Below are positions 25,211 to 33,437 of a DNA stretch of 64,000 nt, piece by piece (position 1 is the first letter of the stretch; each line of letters opens with the position of its first letter). This DNA is from CAYTBN01 sp964542165 (GTDB taxonomy: Bacteria; Myxococcota_A; UBA796; UBA9615; CAYRNR01): the NCBI GenBank assembly GCA_964542165.1, contig CAZITQ010000011.1, positions 1 through 64,000 of the forward strand, in the 5' to 3' direction. The translations under genes and the position numbers were made by a program. The notes beneath the pieces are model-generated. The model searched no databases. It saw only the letters and a list, made by a program, of their open reading frames with translations, and had not been told where the DNA came from.

Positions 25211-25246
25211 TACTCCCTCTACAAGTCGAACCGGAGGGAGGAACCC

Positions 25247-26338
25247 ATGGGTACAGACGTGTCTCGCTGGGGCCTGGTGGTGGCGGCGCCCCACCAGCAC
25301 CTGATCGCCATTCGAAAGGGGCGCGTCGTGCGCTCGGAGCAGGGGGGCAGCCACTTCCGCTGGCCCTGGGACACCGTGGCGCTGGTCGACACGAGCGTCC
25401 ACCGGCTGCAGTTCTCCGCGGACCAGGTCACCCGGGAGAAGGCTGGCGTGAAGGTGAGCGGGCTGGCCGTGTTCCGGGTGGTCGAGCCGGAGCTGGCCTA
25501 CCGCATGCTCGACCTCGACCGCGGCGACGGCCACGTGGAGATCCTGCGCGAGATGTTCGTGGGGGCCACCCGCCGCCTGGTGGCCAACCTGACCCTCGAG
25601 GAGTGCATCACCCGGCGCAAGGACTCGCTGGCCGCCGAGCTGATGGCCGAGGTAGCGCCGGTGGTGGGCGCGTCCGGCAGGCAGGAGGACGGCACCGACC
25701 GGGGGTGGGGCATCGCCATCGACACCATCGAGATCCAGGACGTGCGGATCCTCTCCGAGGAGGTGTTCGAGCGGCTCCAGGCCCCGTACCGGGCGGGGCT
25801 GGCGCTGGAGGCGGAGCGGGCGCAAGCCGAGGTCGAGCGCGAGAAGGCCAGCATCGAGGCGGCCCGCGAGCGGGAGCGAGAACAGCGGCGGCGGGAGCTG
25901 ATGGAGCTGGAGGAGGCCAGGATCGCGGCGGAGCGGGCGAGGGCCAAGCAGGAGGCCACGCACGGGGCGGAGCTGGCGCAGATGGAGCAGGACGCCGAGA
26001 TCGCGCGAGACGAGGTCCGGGCCACCGCAGGGGTACGGACCGCCGGGCTCGAGGCCGAAGCCGAGCGGGTGTCCGGCGCCGCCCGGGCCGACGTGGAGCG
26101 GATGCTGCGCGCGGCCCAGGACGCGATCTCCGACGAACGGCTGCGCGAGCTGCTTCTGACCGAGACCCTGCCCCGGATGGCCGACGCCTTCCGAGACAGC
26201 TTCGATCAGGTGACGGTCACCGGCGGTGACATGGGGTTCCTGGGCCAGGGCCTGTCCCAGGTCCTGGCGACGATGCGCGCCCACGGGGTGGAGCCCGAGA
26301 CTTTGCTTGGACGTCAGGAACGGACCGACGAGACCTAG
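25247..26338 (+). CDS. SPFH/Band-7 (flotillin-like) protein
   Basis: 363 residues. The N-terminal SPFH domain (about 5-185) has VVAAPHQHLIAIRKGRVV, FRWPWDTVALVDTSVHRLQF and the EKAGVKVSGLAVFRV strand. A long charged coiled coil rich in Ala/Glu/Arg follows (about 185-290), then a helical tail. There is no N-terminal membrane helix, so it may associate peripherally or by oligomerising at the membrane. SPFH proteins scaffold membrane domains and stress complexes. GGAGGGAGG precedes ATG 25247. It is a single-gene unit under a sigma-54 promoter, which suggests induction by envelope or other stress, as in Psp-type systems; this is inference. Confidence 0.85.
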   Translation: MGTDVSRWGLVVAAPHQHLIAIRKGRVVRSEQGGSHFRWPWDTVALVDTSVHRLQFSADQVTREKAGVKVSGLAVFRVVEPELAYRMLDLDRGDGHVEILREMFVGATRRLVANLTLEECITRRKDSLAAELMAEVAPVVGASGRQEDGTDRGWGIAIDTIEIQDVRILSEEVFERLQAPYRAGLALEAERAQAEVEREKASIEAAREREREQRRRELMELEEARIAAERARAKQEATHGAELAQMEQDAEIARDEVRATAGVRTAGLEAEAERVSGAARADVERMLRAAQDAISDERLRELLLTETLPRMADAFRDSFDQVTVTGGDMGFLGQGLSQVLATMRAHGVEPETLLGRQERTDET

Positions 26339-26373
26339 GCTGTGGAAAACCGGGGGTCATGAAACCGGGGGTG

Positions 26374-26456
26374 CAGTATTAAATAATTTATTTTTTAACC
26401 AACACAAAAACGGGGCCAAATGGGCCCGAAAAAAAATAAAAAAAAANNNNNNNNNN
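26374..26456. other. AT-rich low-complexity stretch and 10-base assembly gap
   Basis: Bases 26374-26446 are strikingly A/T-rich with long A runs, unlike the surrounding DNA, and run into ten Ns at 26447-26456. This is probably a poorly supported contig join, so distance and order across it are uncertain. Confidence 0.85.
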
Positions 26457-26486
26457 AACCATGATCGGGGACCTGTTGCCCGATCT

Positions 26487-26572
26487 AAACATGCAATATG
26501 CAATACATGACCCCGGCTCTGGCCCCGGCTCTGTTGCCCGATCTAAACATGCAATATGCAATACATGACCCC
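26487..26572 (-). repeat. 28-bp dispersed repeat, two inverted copies
   Basis: Copies at 26487-26514 and 26545-26572 on the minus strand, again 58 bases apart. With the plus-strand pair at 24902-24987 they bracket the SPFH gene as a large inverted arrangement. CGATCTAAAC precedes both copies. Confidence 0.8.
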
Positions 26573-26621
26573 GGCTCCCGACCCCGGCTCCCGGCCCCTG
26601 GACCCCGGCTCCGTGACCCGG

Positions 26622-28733
26622 TCAATCGACGGGAACGGGCTCGACCGGCACCGCCGGCTCGGCCCCTTGGGCCTCCTCGTCTCCCATCAGGTAGTGGCGG
26701 AACCAGTTCAGCTCGCGGGTCTGGTAGTCGACCATGTGGACCGGGCGGTTGATGCCGTGGCCTTCGCCCTCGTAGAGGACCAGGCGGCTGGGGACGCCGT
26801 TGAGCTGGAGGTAGGTGAACATCTCGATGGACTGGCGGGGGTCGACGGGCTTGTCCAGGGTGCCGTGCATGAGCAGGGTCGGGGTGGTCATCTGGTTGGC
26901 GCGGGACGCCGGGGAGTCGCCCCAGAGTTCGGTCAGGTCCCCGTCCCATGGCTGGCGGTAGGCGTCGATGAGCAGCTGGGGATTGGACTGGCCCATGGCG
27001 GACACGTAGTTGAACAGCCCGGCGATGGACACGGCGGCGGCGAAGCGGTCGGTGCGGGAGACGACGACGTTGGTCATCAATCCGCCGTAGCTGTAGCCGG
27101 TGAAGCCCATCCGCTCGGGGTCGGCGATTGCCTGTTCCACCAGGGCGTCGGCAGCGGCCATCAGGTCGTCGAAGTCCAGCTCGCCGAAGCCGCGGTAGGT
27201 GGCCTGCAGCGCCTCTTCGCCGTAGCCGGTCCCACCCCGGGGGTTGGCGATGAAGACCGCGAAGCCCTCGTGGGACAGCACGTGCCAGGGGTAGCGGGTG
27301 GTCCAGGCGTTGCCGTAGCGGTAGTAGGGGCCGCCGTGCATCTCGATGATGGTGGGGTGGTTGCCCGCCTTGTCCGCGCCGGGGGGCAGGAAGAGGTACC
27401 CCTGGACGGTCACACCCTCGGCGGCGCCGGGCAGGGTCAGCAGCTCGGGGGCGACGAGGCCCAGGTCGGCGACGGCTTCGTCGGTGCTGTCCAGCTGGAT
27501 CGCGGCGCCGCGGCCGCGGACCTTGCGGACCCACAGGCTTCCGGGGCGGTGCTGCTCGCTCTCGACGTAGGCCAGGATCCCCGCACGCAGGTCGAAGTGC
27601 CGGATGTTGCCTGCCAGGCGGGTGGTCGGGAACATGCGTCCGCCCCGGGCGTCCACCTGCCACAGGTCGTGGCTCGGGCCGTCGGCGGCCAGGATGTAGA
27701 TCGTCCGGCCGTCGTCGGACCAGACCGGTGCGTGCCGCGGGACCGAGCCCACGCCGCCCAGGGTCATCTGGGTCTCGCCGGTGAGGACGGTCTCCTCGCC
27801 GCTGGCCAGCTCTCGCACCACCAGGTCCTTGAGGTTGAGGTAGGCCCGCAGCTCGGCGTTGCGGTCCCGGAAGTAGGCCAGCTTCGTCCCGTCGGGCGAG
27901 AAAGCAGCCTTCGAGCTGTGGCGGTCCAGGGGGCTGACGGTCTGTAGCTCGCCGCTGGCCACGTCCACCAGTCCGATACGCTGCTCCTCGTCCACCAGCG
28001 ACGAGAAACGCTCGTTGTAGGTCAGCGCGATCGTCGACCCGTCGGGTGACCAGGCCAGGTCGCGAACGTGGATCGGGGCGAAGGTGAGCTGACGGGCCTC
28101 CCCGTCCGCCGGCCCGTCGGTACCCGCCGGCACGATCCACAGCTGGCTGAACTCCTCGGGCTGCTCGAGGCGGTCGAAGACCTGGAAGTCGCCGTCGACG
28201 TCTGAGTCCGAGTCCGGGTCCGAGTCCGAGGCGGAGTCCGAGGCCGAGGCCGAGTCCGCGTCCGAGGCAGGGTCCTTGCCGGGGTCGGCGAAGACCGCCA
28301 GCCACTGTCCGTCCGGCGACCACCAGTAGGCGTGGACGCCCCCCTCCACGTCGGTGATCGCCCTCGGCTCCGACCCGTCCAGCGGGTTCAGCCAGACCTG
28401 TCGCGATTCGCCGTCCCGCTTCGTCGCGTAGCTCAGCCCGCCGGTGGGCCGCCAGGCCAGGCCGCCCACGCCGTCGTCGAAGGTGACCTGTCGGGGTCCG
28501 TCCCCGTCGCGGTCGGCCACCCAGACTTTCGAGGTCTTGTCGTCGTCGGCCACCGAGCGCCCGGTCTTGCGGTAGGCCACCTGTCGGCCGTCGTAGGACA
28601 CCACCGGGTGCTCCAGGTAGGGCACCTCGAGGAACGCCGGGATGGTGAGCCCGCTTGGCTCCTCGTCCGCCGCGACCGGACCGGCGAGGACGAGGGAGAC
28701 GGCTCCGAGAATCGTGAGAGAAGCCAGACGCAT
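26622..28733 (-). CDS. Prolyl-oligopeptidase-family serine peptidase (S9)
   Basis: 703 residues. The signal peptide is MRLASLTILGAVSLVLAGPVAA. An N-terminal beta-propeller (about 30-440; repeated WSPDGxxxA motifs) gates a C-terminal alpha/beta hydrolase. The catalytic Ser is in GYSYGG, Asp in LMHGTLDKPVDP and His in EGHGINRP, the DPP4/acylaminoacyl-peptidase order. It probably digests peptides in the periplasm. Residues about 175-200 are a run of Ser/Asp repeats (SASDSASDSDPDSDSD) inserted in the propeller, encoded by a hexamer tandem repeat. ATG 28733 gives the signal peptide. Confidence 0.92.
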   Translation of the reverse strand: MRLASLTILGAVSLVLAGPVAADEEPSGLTIPAFLEVPYLEHPVVSYDGRQVAYRKTGRSVADDDKTSKVWVADRDGDGPRQVTFDDGVGGLAWRPTGGLSYATKRDGESRQVWLNPLDGSEPRAITDVEGGVHAYWWSPDGQWLAVFADPGKDPASDADSASASDSASDSDPDSDSDVDGDFQVFDRLEQPEEFSQLWIVPAGTDGPADGEARQLTFAPIHVRDLAWSPDGSTIALTYNERFSSLVDEEQRIGLVDVASGELQTVSPLDRHSSKAAFSPDGTKLAYFRDRNAELRAYLNLKDLVVRELASGEETVLTGETQMTLGGVGSVPRHAPVWSDDGRTIYILAADGPSHDLWQVDARGGRMFPTTRLAGNIRHFDLRAGILAYVESEQHRPGSLWVRKVRGRGAAIQLDSTDEAVADLGLVAPELLTLPGAAEGVTVQGYLFLPPGADKAGNHPTIIEMHGGPYYRYGNAWTTRYPWHVLSHEGFAVFIANPRGGTGYGEEALQATYRGFGELDFDDLMAAADALVEQAIADPERMGFTGYSYGGLMTNVVVSRTDRFAAAVSIAGLFNYVSAMGQSNPQLLIDAYRQPWDGDLTELWGDSPASRANQMTTPTLLMHGTLDKPVDPRQSIEMFTYLQLNGVPSRLVLYEGEGHGINRPVHMVDYQTRELNWFRHYLMGDEEAQGAEPAVPVEPVPVD
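28201..28267 (-). repeat. Hexamer tandem repeat coding Ser-Asp/Ala-Ser run
   Basis: About eleven degenerate copies of a 6-bp unit (CCGAGT-like on the plus strand) inside the S9 peptidase gene. They insert an acidic, flexible loop into the propeller. Its slippage-prone structure suggests variable length between strains. Confidence 0.7.
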
Positions 28734-28812
28734 CGGTTCCTCCAGTGGAACGTGAGATCGGGGGCCACGGCGGGCCGGCCCCCGACGAGACGCTACCGTC
28801 GAAGCGGTGTCC

Positions 28813-28848
28813 AGATCCCATGCAGGCTGGCCCGCCTGCATGGGATCT
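28813..28848. terminator. 15-bp hairpin at the end of the Ig-like protein gene
   Basis: Perfect inverted repeat 28813-28827/28834-28848 with a 6-base loop. It overlaps the minus-strand stop codon at 28847-28849. There is no T-tract, so it may act as a stability hairpin or a factor-assisted terminator. Confidence 0.5.
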
Positions 28849-31237
28849 AGCGGCTCTGGGCGCGGGCGTTCACGTACTCGACGCGCTTGGCCTGGGACAG
28901 GGCGGCCAGGGCGCGGCAGTCGGCGGTGCTCAGGACCAGCGCCTTTCCGCTGTCATCGTCGATCAATACGAAGTCCCGAGACGAGAAGCTACTGCTCTTG
29001 GTGTACTCGCCAACCAGGGCAGCCCAGCCGGCGAACCACTCCTCCTTCGAGAGCTTGATCTGCTGTCCCGCGACCACGACCACGGTGGCGGCGTGACTGT
29101 AGTGCACCACCACGTCGTGCACGTCTCCCGCGACCGGGGTGATCTGGATCCCGCGTAGGGCCCGGGTCTCGGTCTCTCCGGTGGCCAGCAGGCCGCGGAC
29201 CTGCTCCGCCCAGGCGGCCGTGGGCCCGGCGCCGGGGCTGTTGGCCGCGCCGCTCCAGGGGGACGAATCCGTGACCGGGGGCGCTCCCCCCGCGGAAGGG
29301 GCCGGGCCCGGTGCCGCTGCCGGGGCACCACCGGCGGCCGCGATCTCGGGGGGCGGCGGCGCTCCCCGGCCCAGCAGCAACCGCCCGCGCAAGGCACCCC
29401 AGGATCCCATCATCCCCAGCTGCTTTGCGCCCCCCTGCAGGGGGAGCTGCAGCCCGATCAGGAGGGGATCGGCTTGCCACAAGGGCACGGTGAACTCGCG
29501 CGTCCCATCCGTCACCGTGACCAGGGCCGGCCCGGTCAGCGGGGTCGCGGTGAACTGGAAGGCCGTCCGGCCGTGGTGGTCGGTGGCGCCGCCCCCGGTC
29601 ACGGTGCCCACGCCGTTGGCCGCCGTGGCGCTCAGCTCGACGCCGGACACGGGCAGCGCGAACCGATCGAGGGCCATGGCGACGATCGTGGTCGTGCCGT
29701 TGACGGGCACCTGGTCCATTACCGGCCACGCCACCAGGGCGTCCACCGGGCGCTGGCTGGCGGGCATCATCACTTCGGCGGACAGGGCCACCGGGACGTC
29801 GAAGTTCGTCGTGACGCTGGCGTCGAACGCCCCCCCGGCCGGGGACGCCTCCATGGGGATCACCCCCGCCTGGCTGGCGAAGGCCACGCCGACTCCCGCC
29901 GGGAGTCCCCCATCGTGCCCCAGCACCTGACCGCGCAGGGTCACTGCTCGCTCGCCGCCCTCCACCATGGGCGGATTCGTGGAGAAGGAGAGCCCGGCGG
30001 GCAGCGCCGGGATCACGGTGAAGGCCACGCTCTCCCGGTCCAGCTGTTCGCTGCCCAGCAGCGACGCGGTCATGGTCAGCGGTGTGGTCGAGGTCACGGC
30101 GGGGGGCACGAAGATCGCCTGAAACACCCCGGGCGCCACACGATTCAGCGCGGTGAATTCACCGCCGGTCGCGTCGATCTGAAGGGGTGGATCGCTGGAC
30201 AACGGCCGGCCGAGCTCGTCGATCACGTGCAGGTAGATCGGCATCCCGAGCGCGCCGTTGCCCGGGTACTCCCGGGCCGGCTGGGCGATCAGCAGCCGCT
30301 TGTACGGCCGGACGCGCAGGTCCACCTCCACGGGGTTGGTCGGGTTGCCCTCGGCGTCGATGGCGAAGGCCGTGGCGCTCGCAACCCCCGGCGGCACCTC
30401 GATGGGCACCGTGGCCAGCCCGTTCGCGTCGGCGACCACCGGGCCGAACTGCCGGTCGCCGACGGTCATGCCCACGGCCGTCATGGGCGCGCCGGTGTCC
30501 ACGGGCCAGTCCACGGCGCCGACCAGGGGTAGAGAGAAGAACGCGTAGGAAATCTCCGGACGGGCCAGATCGACCACCGCCAGGATCACCATCGCTGGAG
30601 TCTTCTGCTCGGGCGGGGGGGTGTACTGGACGACGTACGCTCCGTTGCCCAGCACCTGCACCTCCCCCACCGTGCCCAGCGAGGCGCGCACGCCCAGCTC
30701 CCGGCCATCCACCGGTTGCCCCTGGCCGTCGATGGCATTGATCACCAGCGTCGCCGCCTGATGCGTGCCCAGCAGGATCGCCTCGGGGGTGGACTGCAAG
30801 GTGAAGCGCAGGGTGTCGGGGGGGACGATCTCCAGCGGGAAGGCGACCTCGGCGGTCTGCTTGCCCACCTTCACCCGCACGGTCAGCTGGGCGGTGTGGG
30901 GCTGGGCGAGCGCGCCGATGGAGTACTCGGCGGTCCAGACCCCGGGCCCGATGGGTACGAACTCTCCCAGCCGCCCCATGTCCACCCGGCTGCCACGGAA
31001 GTTCCCGTCCCCCGCCAGCTGCCCGTGCTCGTCGGTGACCAGCAGCGCCAGCACCTGTGCGGACCCATCCGCCTGGATCGGACCCGGGGGCACCAGCGTG
31101 ACGGTGATGGGCCGCTTGAGGGTGATTCGCCCCTGGGCTTCCGCAGGGCGCGGCGCCCCCACGATCGCGACCAGCGCGAGGGACAGCAGCGCGATCAGGG
31201 CGCCGTGGGTTCGTCGGTGTGGGGGTGAGCTGTGCAT
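28847..31237 (-). CDS. Secreted multi-domain Ig-like (invasin/big-type) protein
   Basis: 796 residues. The signal peptide is about 1-34 (HGALIALLSLALVAIVGA, then EAQG). Several Ig-like beta domains of about 90 residues (roughly 40-610) carry motifs such as VNAIDGQGQPVDGRELGVRA and VIDELGRPLSSDPPLQI, the pattern of invasin/intimin-type Ig repeats. A Pro/Ala/Gly-rich linker (about 640-690) precedes a compact C-terminal domain containing LSKEEWFAGWAALVGEY. No catalytic motif. It is probably exported and structural or adhesive. ATG 31237 was chosen for the signal peptide; a longer in-frame start exists at 31300. Confidence 0.75.
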   Translation of the reverse strand: MHSSPPHRRTHGALIALLSLALVAIVGAPRPAEAQGRITLKRPITVTLVPPGPIQADGSAQVLALLVTDEHGQLAGDGNFRGSRVDMGRLGEFVPIGPGVWTAEYSIGALAQPHTAQLTVRVKVGKQTAEVAFPLEIVPPDTLRFTLQSTPEAILLGTHQAATLVINAIDGQGQPVDGRELGVRASLGTVGEVQVLGNGAYVVQYTPPPEQKTPAMVILAVVDLARPEISYAFFSLPLVGAVDWPVDTGAPMTAVGMTVGDRQFGPVVADANGLATVPIEVPPGVASATAFAIDAEGNPTNPVEVDLRVRPYKRLLIAQPAREYPGNGALGMPIYLHVIDELGRPLSSDPPLQIDATGGEFTALNRVAPGVFQAIFVPPAVTSTTPLTMTASLLGSEQLDRESVAFTVIPALPAGLSFSTNPPMVEGGERAVTLRGQVLGHDGGLPAGVGVAFASQAGVIPMEASPAGGAFDASVTTNFDVPVALSAEVMMPASQRPVDALVAWPVMDQVPVNGTTTIVAMALDRFALPVSGVELSATAANGVGTVTGGGATDHHGRTAFQFTATPLTGPALVTVTDGTREFTVPLWQADPLLIGLQLPLQGGAKQLGMMGSWGALRGRLLLGRGAPPPPEIAAAGGAPAAAPGPAPSAGGAPPVTDSSPWSGAANSPGAGPTAAWAEQVRGLLATGETETRALRGIQITPVAGDVHDVVVHYSHAATVVVVAGQQIKLSKEEWFAGWAALVGEYTKSSSFSSRDFVLIDDDSGKALVLSTADCRALAALSQAKRVEYVNARAQSR

Positions 31238-31541
31238 CCGTGGCCTCCCTGCGGATCGGCGGGAAAGGGCGAGCTTACGGCGAACGGGGTCCACGAGCAA
31301 CGACGATGCGGACGGCCTGGACGTGCGTCACACCGATCCCACAGAAGAGAAAAAGCTCCATGATTTCTACGGGTTGAGTCATGCTGCCCAGGAGCCCGGC
31401 GTCCCGATCAGAGCCTCCGAATTTCTTGACAGCGGCGGAGACGCGCCACTATCATGCGTTGCTTTTTCGGCAGGCCCCGGTGCGCGGTGCCTCCCGTCAA
31501 AGAGGTAACAACCTGGAATCGTTGAGATTTCGGAGGATACG
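31238..31541. other. Promoter-bearing intergenic region before rpsP
   Basis: 304 bases without a gene. It separates the divergent Ig-like gene and the ribosomal operon. A sigma-70-type promoter lies at 31426-31455, followed by an 80-nt leader with a GGCA/TGCC-flanked GC-rich hairpin region (about 31470-31493). Nothing else is identified. Confidence 0.7.
31426..31455 (+). promoter_or_regulatory. Sigma-70-type promoter of the rpsP operon
   Basis: TTGACA (31426-31431), an 18-base spacer and TATCAT (31450-31455). The -35 is a perfect consensus. Transcription would begin near 31462, leaving a leader of about 80 nt before ATG 31542. Confidence 0.65.
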
Positions 31542-31820
31542 ATGTCCGTCAAACTTCGGCTGGCCCGGCACGGCGCCAAGAAGCGGCCGTTCTATCGGGT
31601 GGTGGCAGCCGACATCAACAGCCCCCGCGATGGCCGCTTCCTGGAGATCCTGGGGACCTACGATCCCAACCAGAAGCCGTCGGCGATCGTGCTCAAGGGC
31701 GACCGCGTCCAGCACTGGCTGGACCACGGCGCGACCCCGACCAAGACGGTGGCCGAGCTGATCAAGAAGTTCGGCTCCCTCGAGGCACAGCCCGAGGCGG
31801 CGGAAGGTCAAGCGTCGTGA
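31542..31820 (+). CDS. rpsP: 30S ribosomal protein bS16
   Basis: 92 residues, slightly longer than E. coli bS16 (82). The sequence is diagnostic: VKLRLARHGAKKRPFYRVVA, DGRFLEILGTYDP and HWLDHGATPTKTV. GGAGG precedes ATG 31542. It is the first gene of the conserved rpsP-rimM-trmD-rplS operon, and its stop overlaps khpA as GTGA. Confidence 0.98.
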   Translation: MSVKLRLARHGAKKRPFYRVVAADINSPRDGRFLEILGTYDPNQKPSAIVLKGDRVQHWLDHGATPTKTVAELIKKFGSLEAQPEAAEGQAS

Positions 31821-32110
31821 AAGAGCTGGTCCGCTTCCTCGTCGCAGCGCTGGTGGATCACCCCGAGGACATCGAGCTGTACGAGGTCGAGGGCGGCAGA
31901 ACGACGATCCTGGAGCTGAAGGTCCACCCGGACGACCTGGGCAAGGTGATCGGGCGGCAGGGGAAGACGGCCAACGCGCTGCGCACCCTGCTCAAGGCCC
32001 ACGCCTCGCGGGAACGCAAGCGGGTGGTCCTGGAGATCATCGAGGCGGGCGAAGATGAGCAAGGCGACGCCAGGGAAGAGGAAGACACCGAGGACACGCA
32101 GGACGCGTGA
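31817..32110 (+). CDS. khpA: KH-domain RNA-binding protein KhpA
   Basis: 97 residues. A single KH domain with the RNA-binding loop VIGRQGKTANALR (GxxG form), normally about 75 residues; here an acidic tail of about 20 residues (EDEQGDAREEEDTEDT) extends it. KhpA, with KhpB, binds many RNAs and affects cell division and growth in Gram-positive bacteria. The start is GTG within the rpsP stop (GTGA). The acidic tail overlaps the annotated rimM start by 56 bases. Confidence 0.93.
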   Translation: MKELVRFLVAALVDHPEDIELYEVEGGRTTILELKVHPDDLGKVIGRQGKTANALRTLLKAHASRERKRVVLEIIEAGEDEQGDAREEEDTEDTQDA

Positions 32111-32696
32111 CCTGGCGGATCGTCTGATCCCGCTTCCCCGCGAGGCCGCCGCTCCCCCCCGCGACCGCGTCACCCTGGGCGAGCTGGTCAAGCCCTGGGG
32201 CGTGCGCGGTGAACAGACGGTGATGTTGCACAACCCGGCGTCCGACCTGCTGGAGCAGGTGGACGCCGTCTTCGTCGAGGGGGAGGGCTTCCCCGTGCGG
32301 CGGGTGGCGCTCCGGGGAGCCCGCCGGATCGGCCGACGGTACGTCGTCCATCTGGAGGGCATCGGGGCCCCCGAAGATGCCGAGCACCTGCGGGGACTCG
32401 AGCTGAGCGTGGCGGAGGACGAGCTGCCTCCCCTGGACGAAGAGGACGAATTCTACGTCCGGGACCTCATCGGTCTGGCCGTGATCGACGGCGAGGGCGA
32501 GACGGTCGGGACCCTGGAGGACGTCATCCCCACGGGGGGCAACGACGTCTACGTGGTCCGAGGCCCCGACGGCGAGCGGCTGATCCCGGCGGTCAGCTCG
32601 TTCGTGGAGTCGGTGGACCTGGACGAAGGCCGGATCCGGCTCGCGGAGGATGCCCTGGTGGACCTCCCCGTGACCGGCGCCGGCAAGGAGCTTTGA
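32055..32696 (+). CDS. rimM: Ribosome maturation factor RimM
   Basis: 213 residues; helps process the 16S 3' domain. The N-terminal domain starts around residue 38 (VTLGELVKPWGVRGEQTVML) and the PRC-barrel follows (EFYVRDLIGLAVIDGEGETV, LIPAVSSFVESVDLDEGRI). The first 37 residues are a basic extension (KATPGKRKTPRTRRTRDL), and the gene overlaps khpA by 56 bases. An in-frame ATG nearer the domain is absent, so either the extension is real or a non-ATG start is used. Confidence 0.9.
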   Translation: MSKATPGKRKTPRTRRTRDLADRLIPLPREAAAPPRDRVTLGELVKPWGVRGEQTVMLHNPASDLLEQVDAVFVEGEGFPVRRVALRGARRIGRRYVVHLEGIGAPEDAEHLRGLELSVAEDELPPLDEEDEFYVRDLIGLAVIDGEGETVGTLEDVIPTGGNDVYVVRGPDGERLIPAVSSFVESVDLDEGRIRLAEDALVDLPVTGAGKEL

Positions 32697-32697
32697 C

Positions 32698-33399
32698 ATT
32701 CGCATCGACGTCCTCACGCTGTTTCCGGGGATGTTCGAGCCGTACCTGGGCGCGAGCATCCTGGGCCGGGCGCGTGAGGCAGGCCACCTGGAGATGGCCG
32801 TCCACGACATCCGCGACTGGGCGGAGGGGCGGCATCGGCAGGCGGACGACTACCCCTTCGGGGGTGGGCAGGGCATGGTGCTCAAGCCGGAACCGCTGGT
32901 GGGCGCCATCGAGGCCGTGAGGGATCGGGAGGCCATGGGCCGCGGGCACGTGGCGCTGATGACCCCCCAGGGCGCGCCGTTCCGGCAGGAGCACGCGCGA
33001 CGGCTCGCGACCCTGCCCCACCTGGTGCTGGTCTGCGGCCGGTACGAGGGGGTGGACGAGCGGGTCCGCGAGGGCTGGGTCGACGAGGAGCTGTCCATCG
33101 GCGACTTCGTCCTCACCGGCGGCGAGCTGCCTGCCCTGGTGGTCGTGGATGCGGTGGCGAGATTGCTGCCGGGTGTGCTGGGCAACGAGGCCAGCCACGC
33201 GGACGAGAGCTTCGAGGCGGGGCTCCTGGAGTACCCGCAATACACCCGCCCCCGGGAGTTCCGGGGACGGTCGGTCCCCGAGGTGCTGCTGAGCGGGGAT
33301 CACGCCCGCATCGCGCGCTGGCGTGCGGAACAGTCGGTGGAACGTACGAGACAACGCCGCCCGGACCTGCTAGAGGAGGGCGGCGAGACGAACGACTGA
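32698..33399 (+). CDS. trmD: tRNA (guanine37-N1)-methyltransferase TrmD, likely ATT start
   Basis: 233 residues; methylates G37 of tRNA. Conserved parts: xRIDVLTLFPGMFEPYL, DDYPFGGGQGMVLKPEPL, LVCGRYEGVDER, SIGDFVLTGGELPAL, LPGVLGNEAS, and LEYPQYTRPREF. The first in-frame ATG (32731) would delete the universally conserved first strand. The homologous N terminus begins exactly at ATT 32698, which has AAGGAG seven bases upstream, one base after the rimM stop. So an AUU start codon is favoured. A sequencing error in an ATG is the alternative. Confidence 0.93.
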   Translation: MRIDVLTLFPGMFEPYLGASILGRAREAGHLEMAVHDIRDWAEGRHRQADDYPFGGGQGMVLKPEPLVGAIEAVRDREAMGRGHVALMTPQGAPFRQEHARRLATLPHLVLVCGRYEGVDERVREGWVDEELSIGDFVLTGGELPALVVVDAVARLLPGVLGNEASHADESFEAGLLEYPQYTRPREFRGRSVPEVLLSGDHARIARWRAEQSVERTRQRRPDLLEEGGETND

Positions 33400-33437
33400 G
33401 AAGGCGAGTCCTGCGGGGCCGCCCTGGAGCCGGGAAG

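Larger units (their letters stand above)
24827..25246. other. Intergenic region with repeats and sigma-54 promoter
   Basis: 420 bases without a gene. It holds degenerate copies of (A)CCGGGG(G)TCA(TG), three copies of a 28-bp repeat (two direct, one inverted), the palindrome at 25150-25166 and the sigma-54 promoter at 25196-25210. No open frame with a plausible start was seen. Confidence 0.8.

Noticed and set aside
24902..26572. Complete insertion sequence
   Set aside because: No transposase is encoded; only repeats and an SPFH gene are seen, and the Ns leave the right part uncertain.
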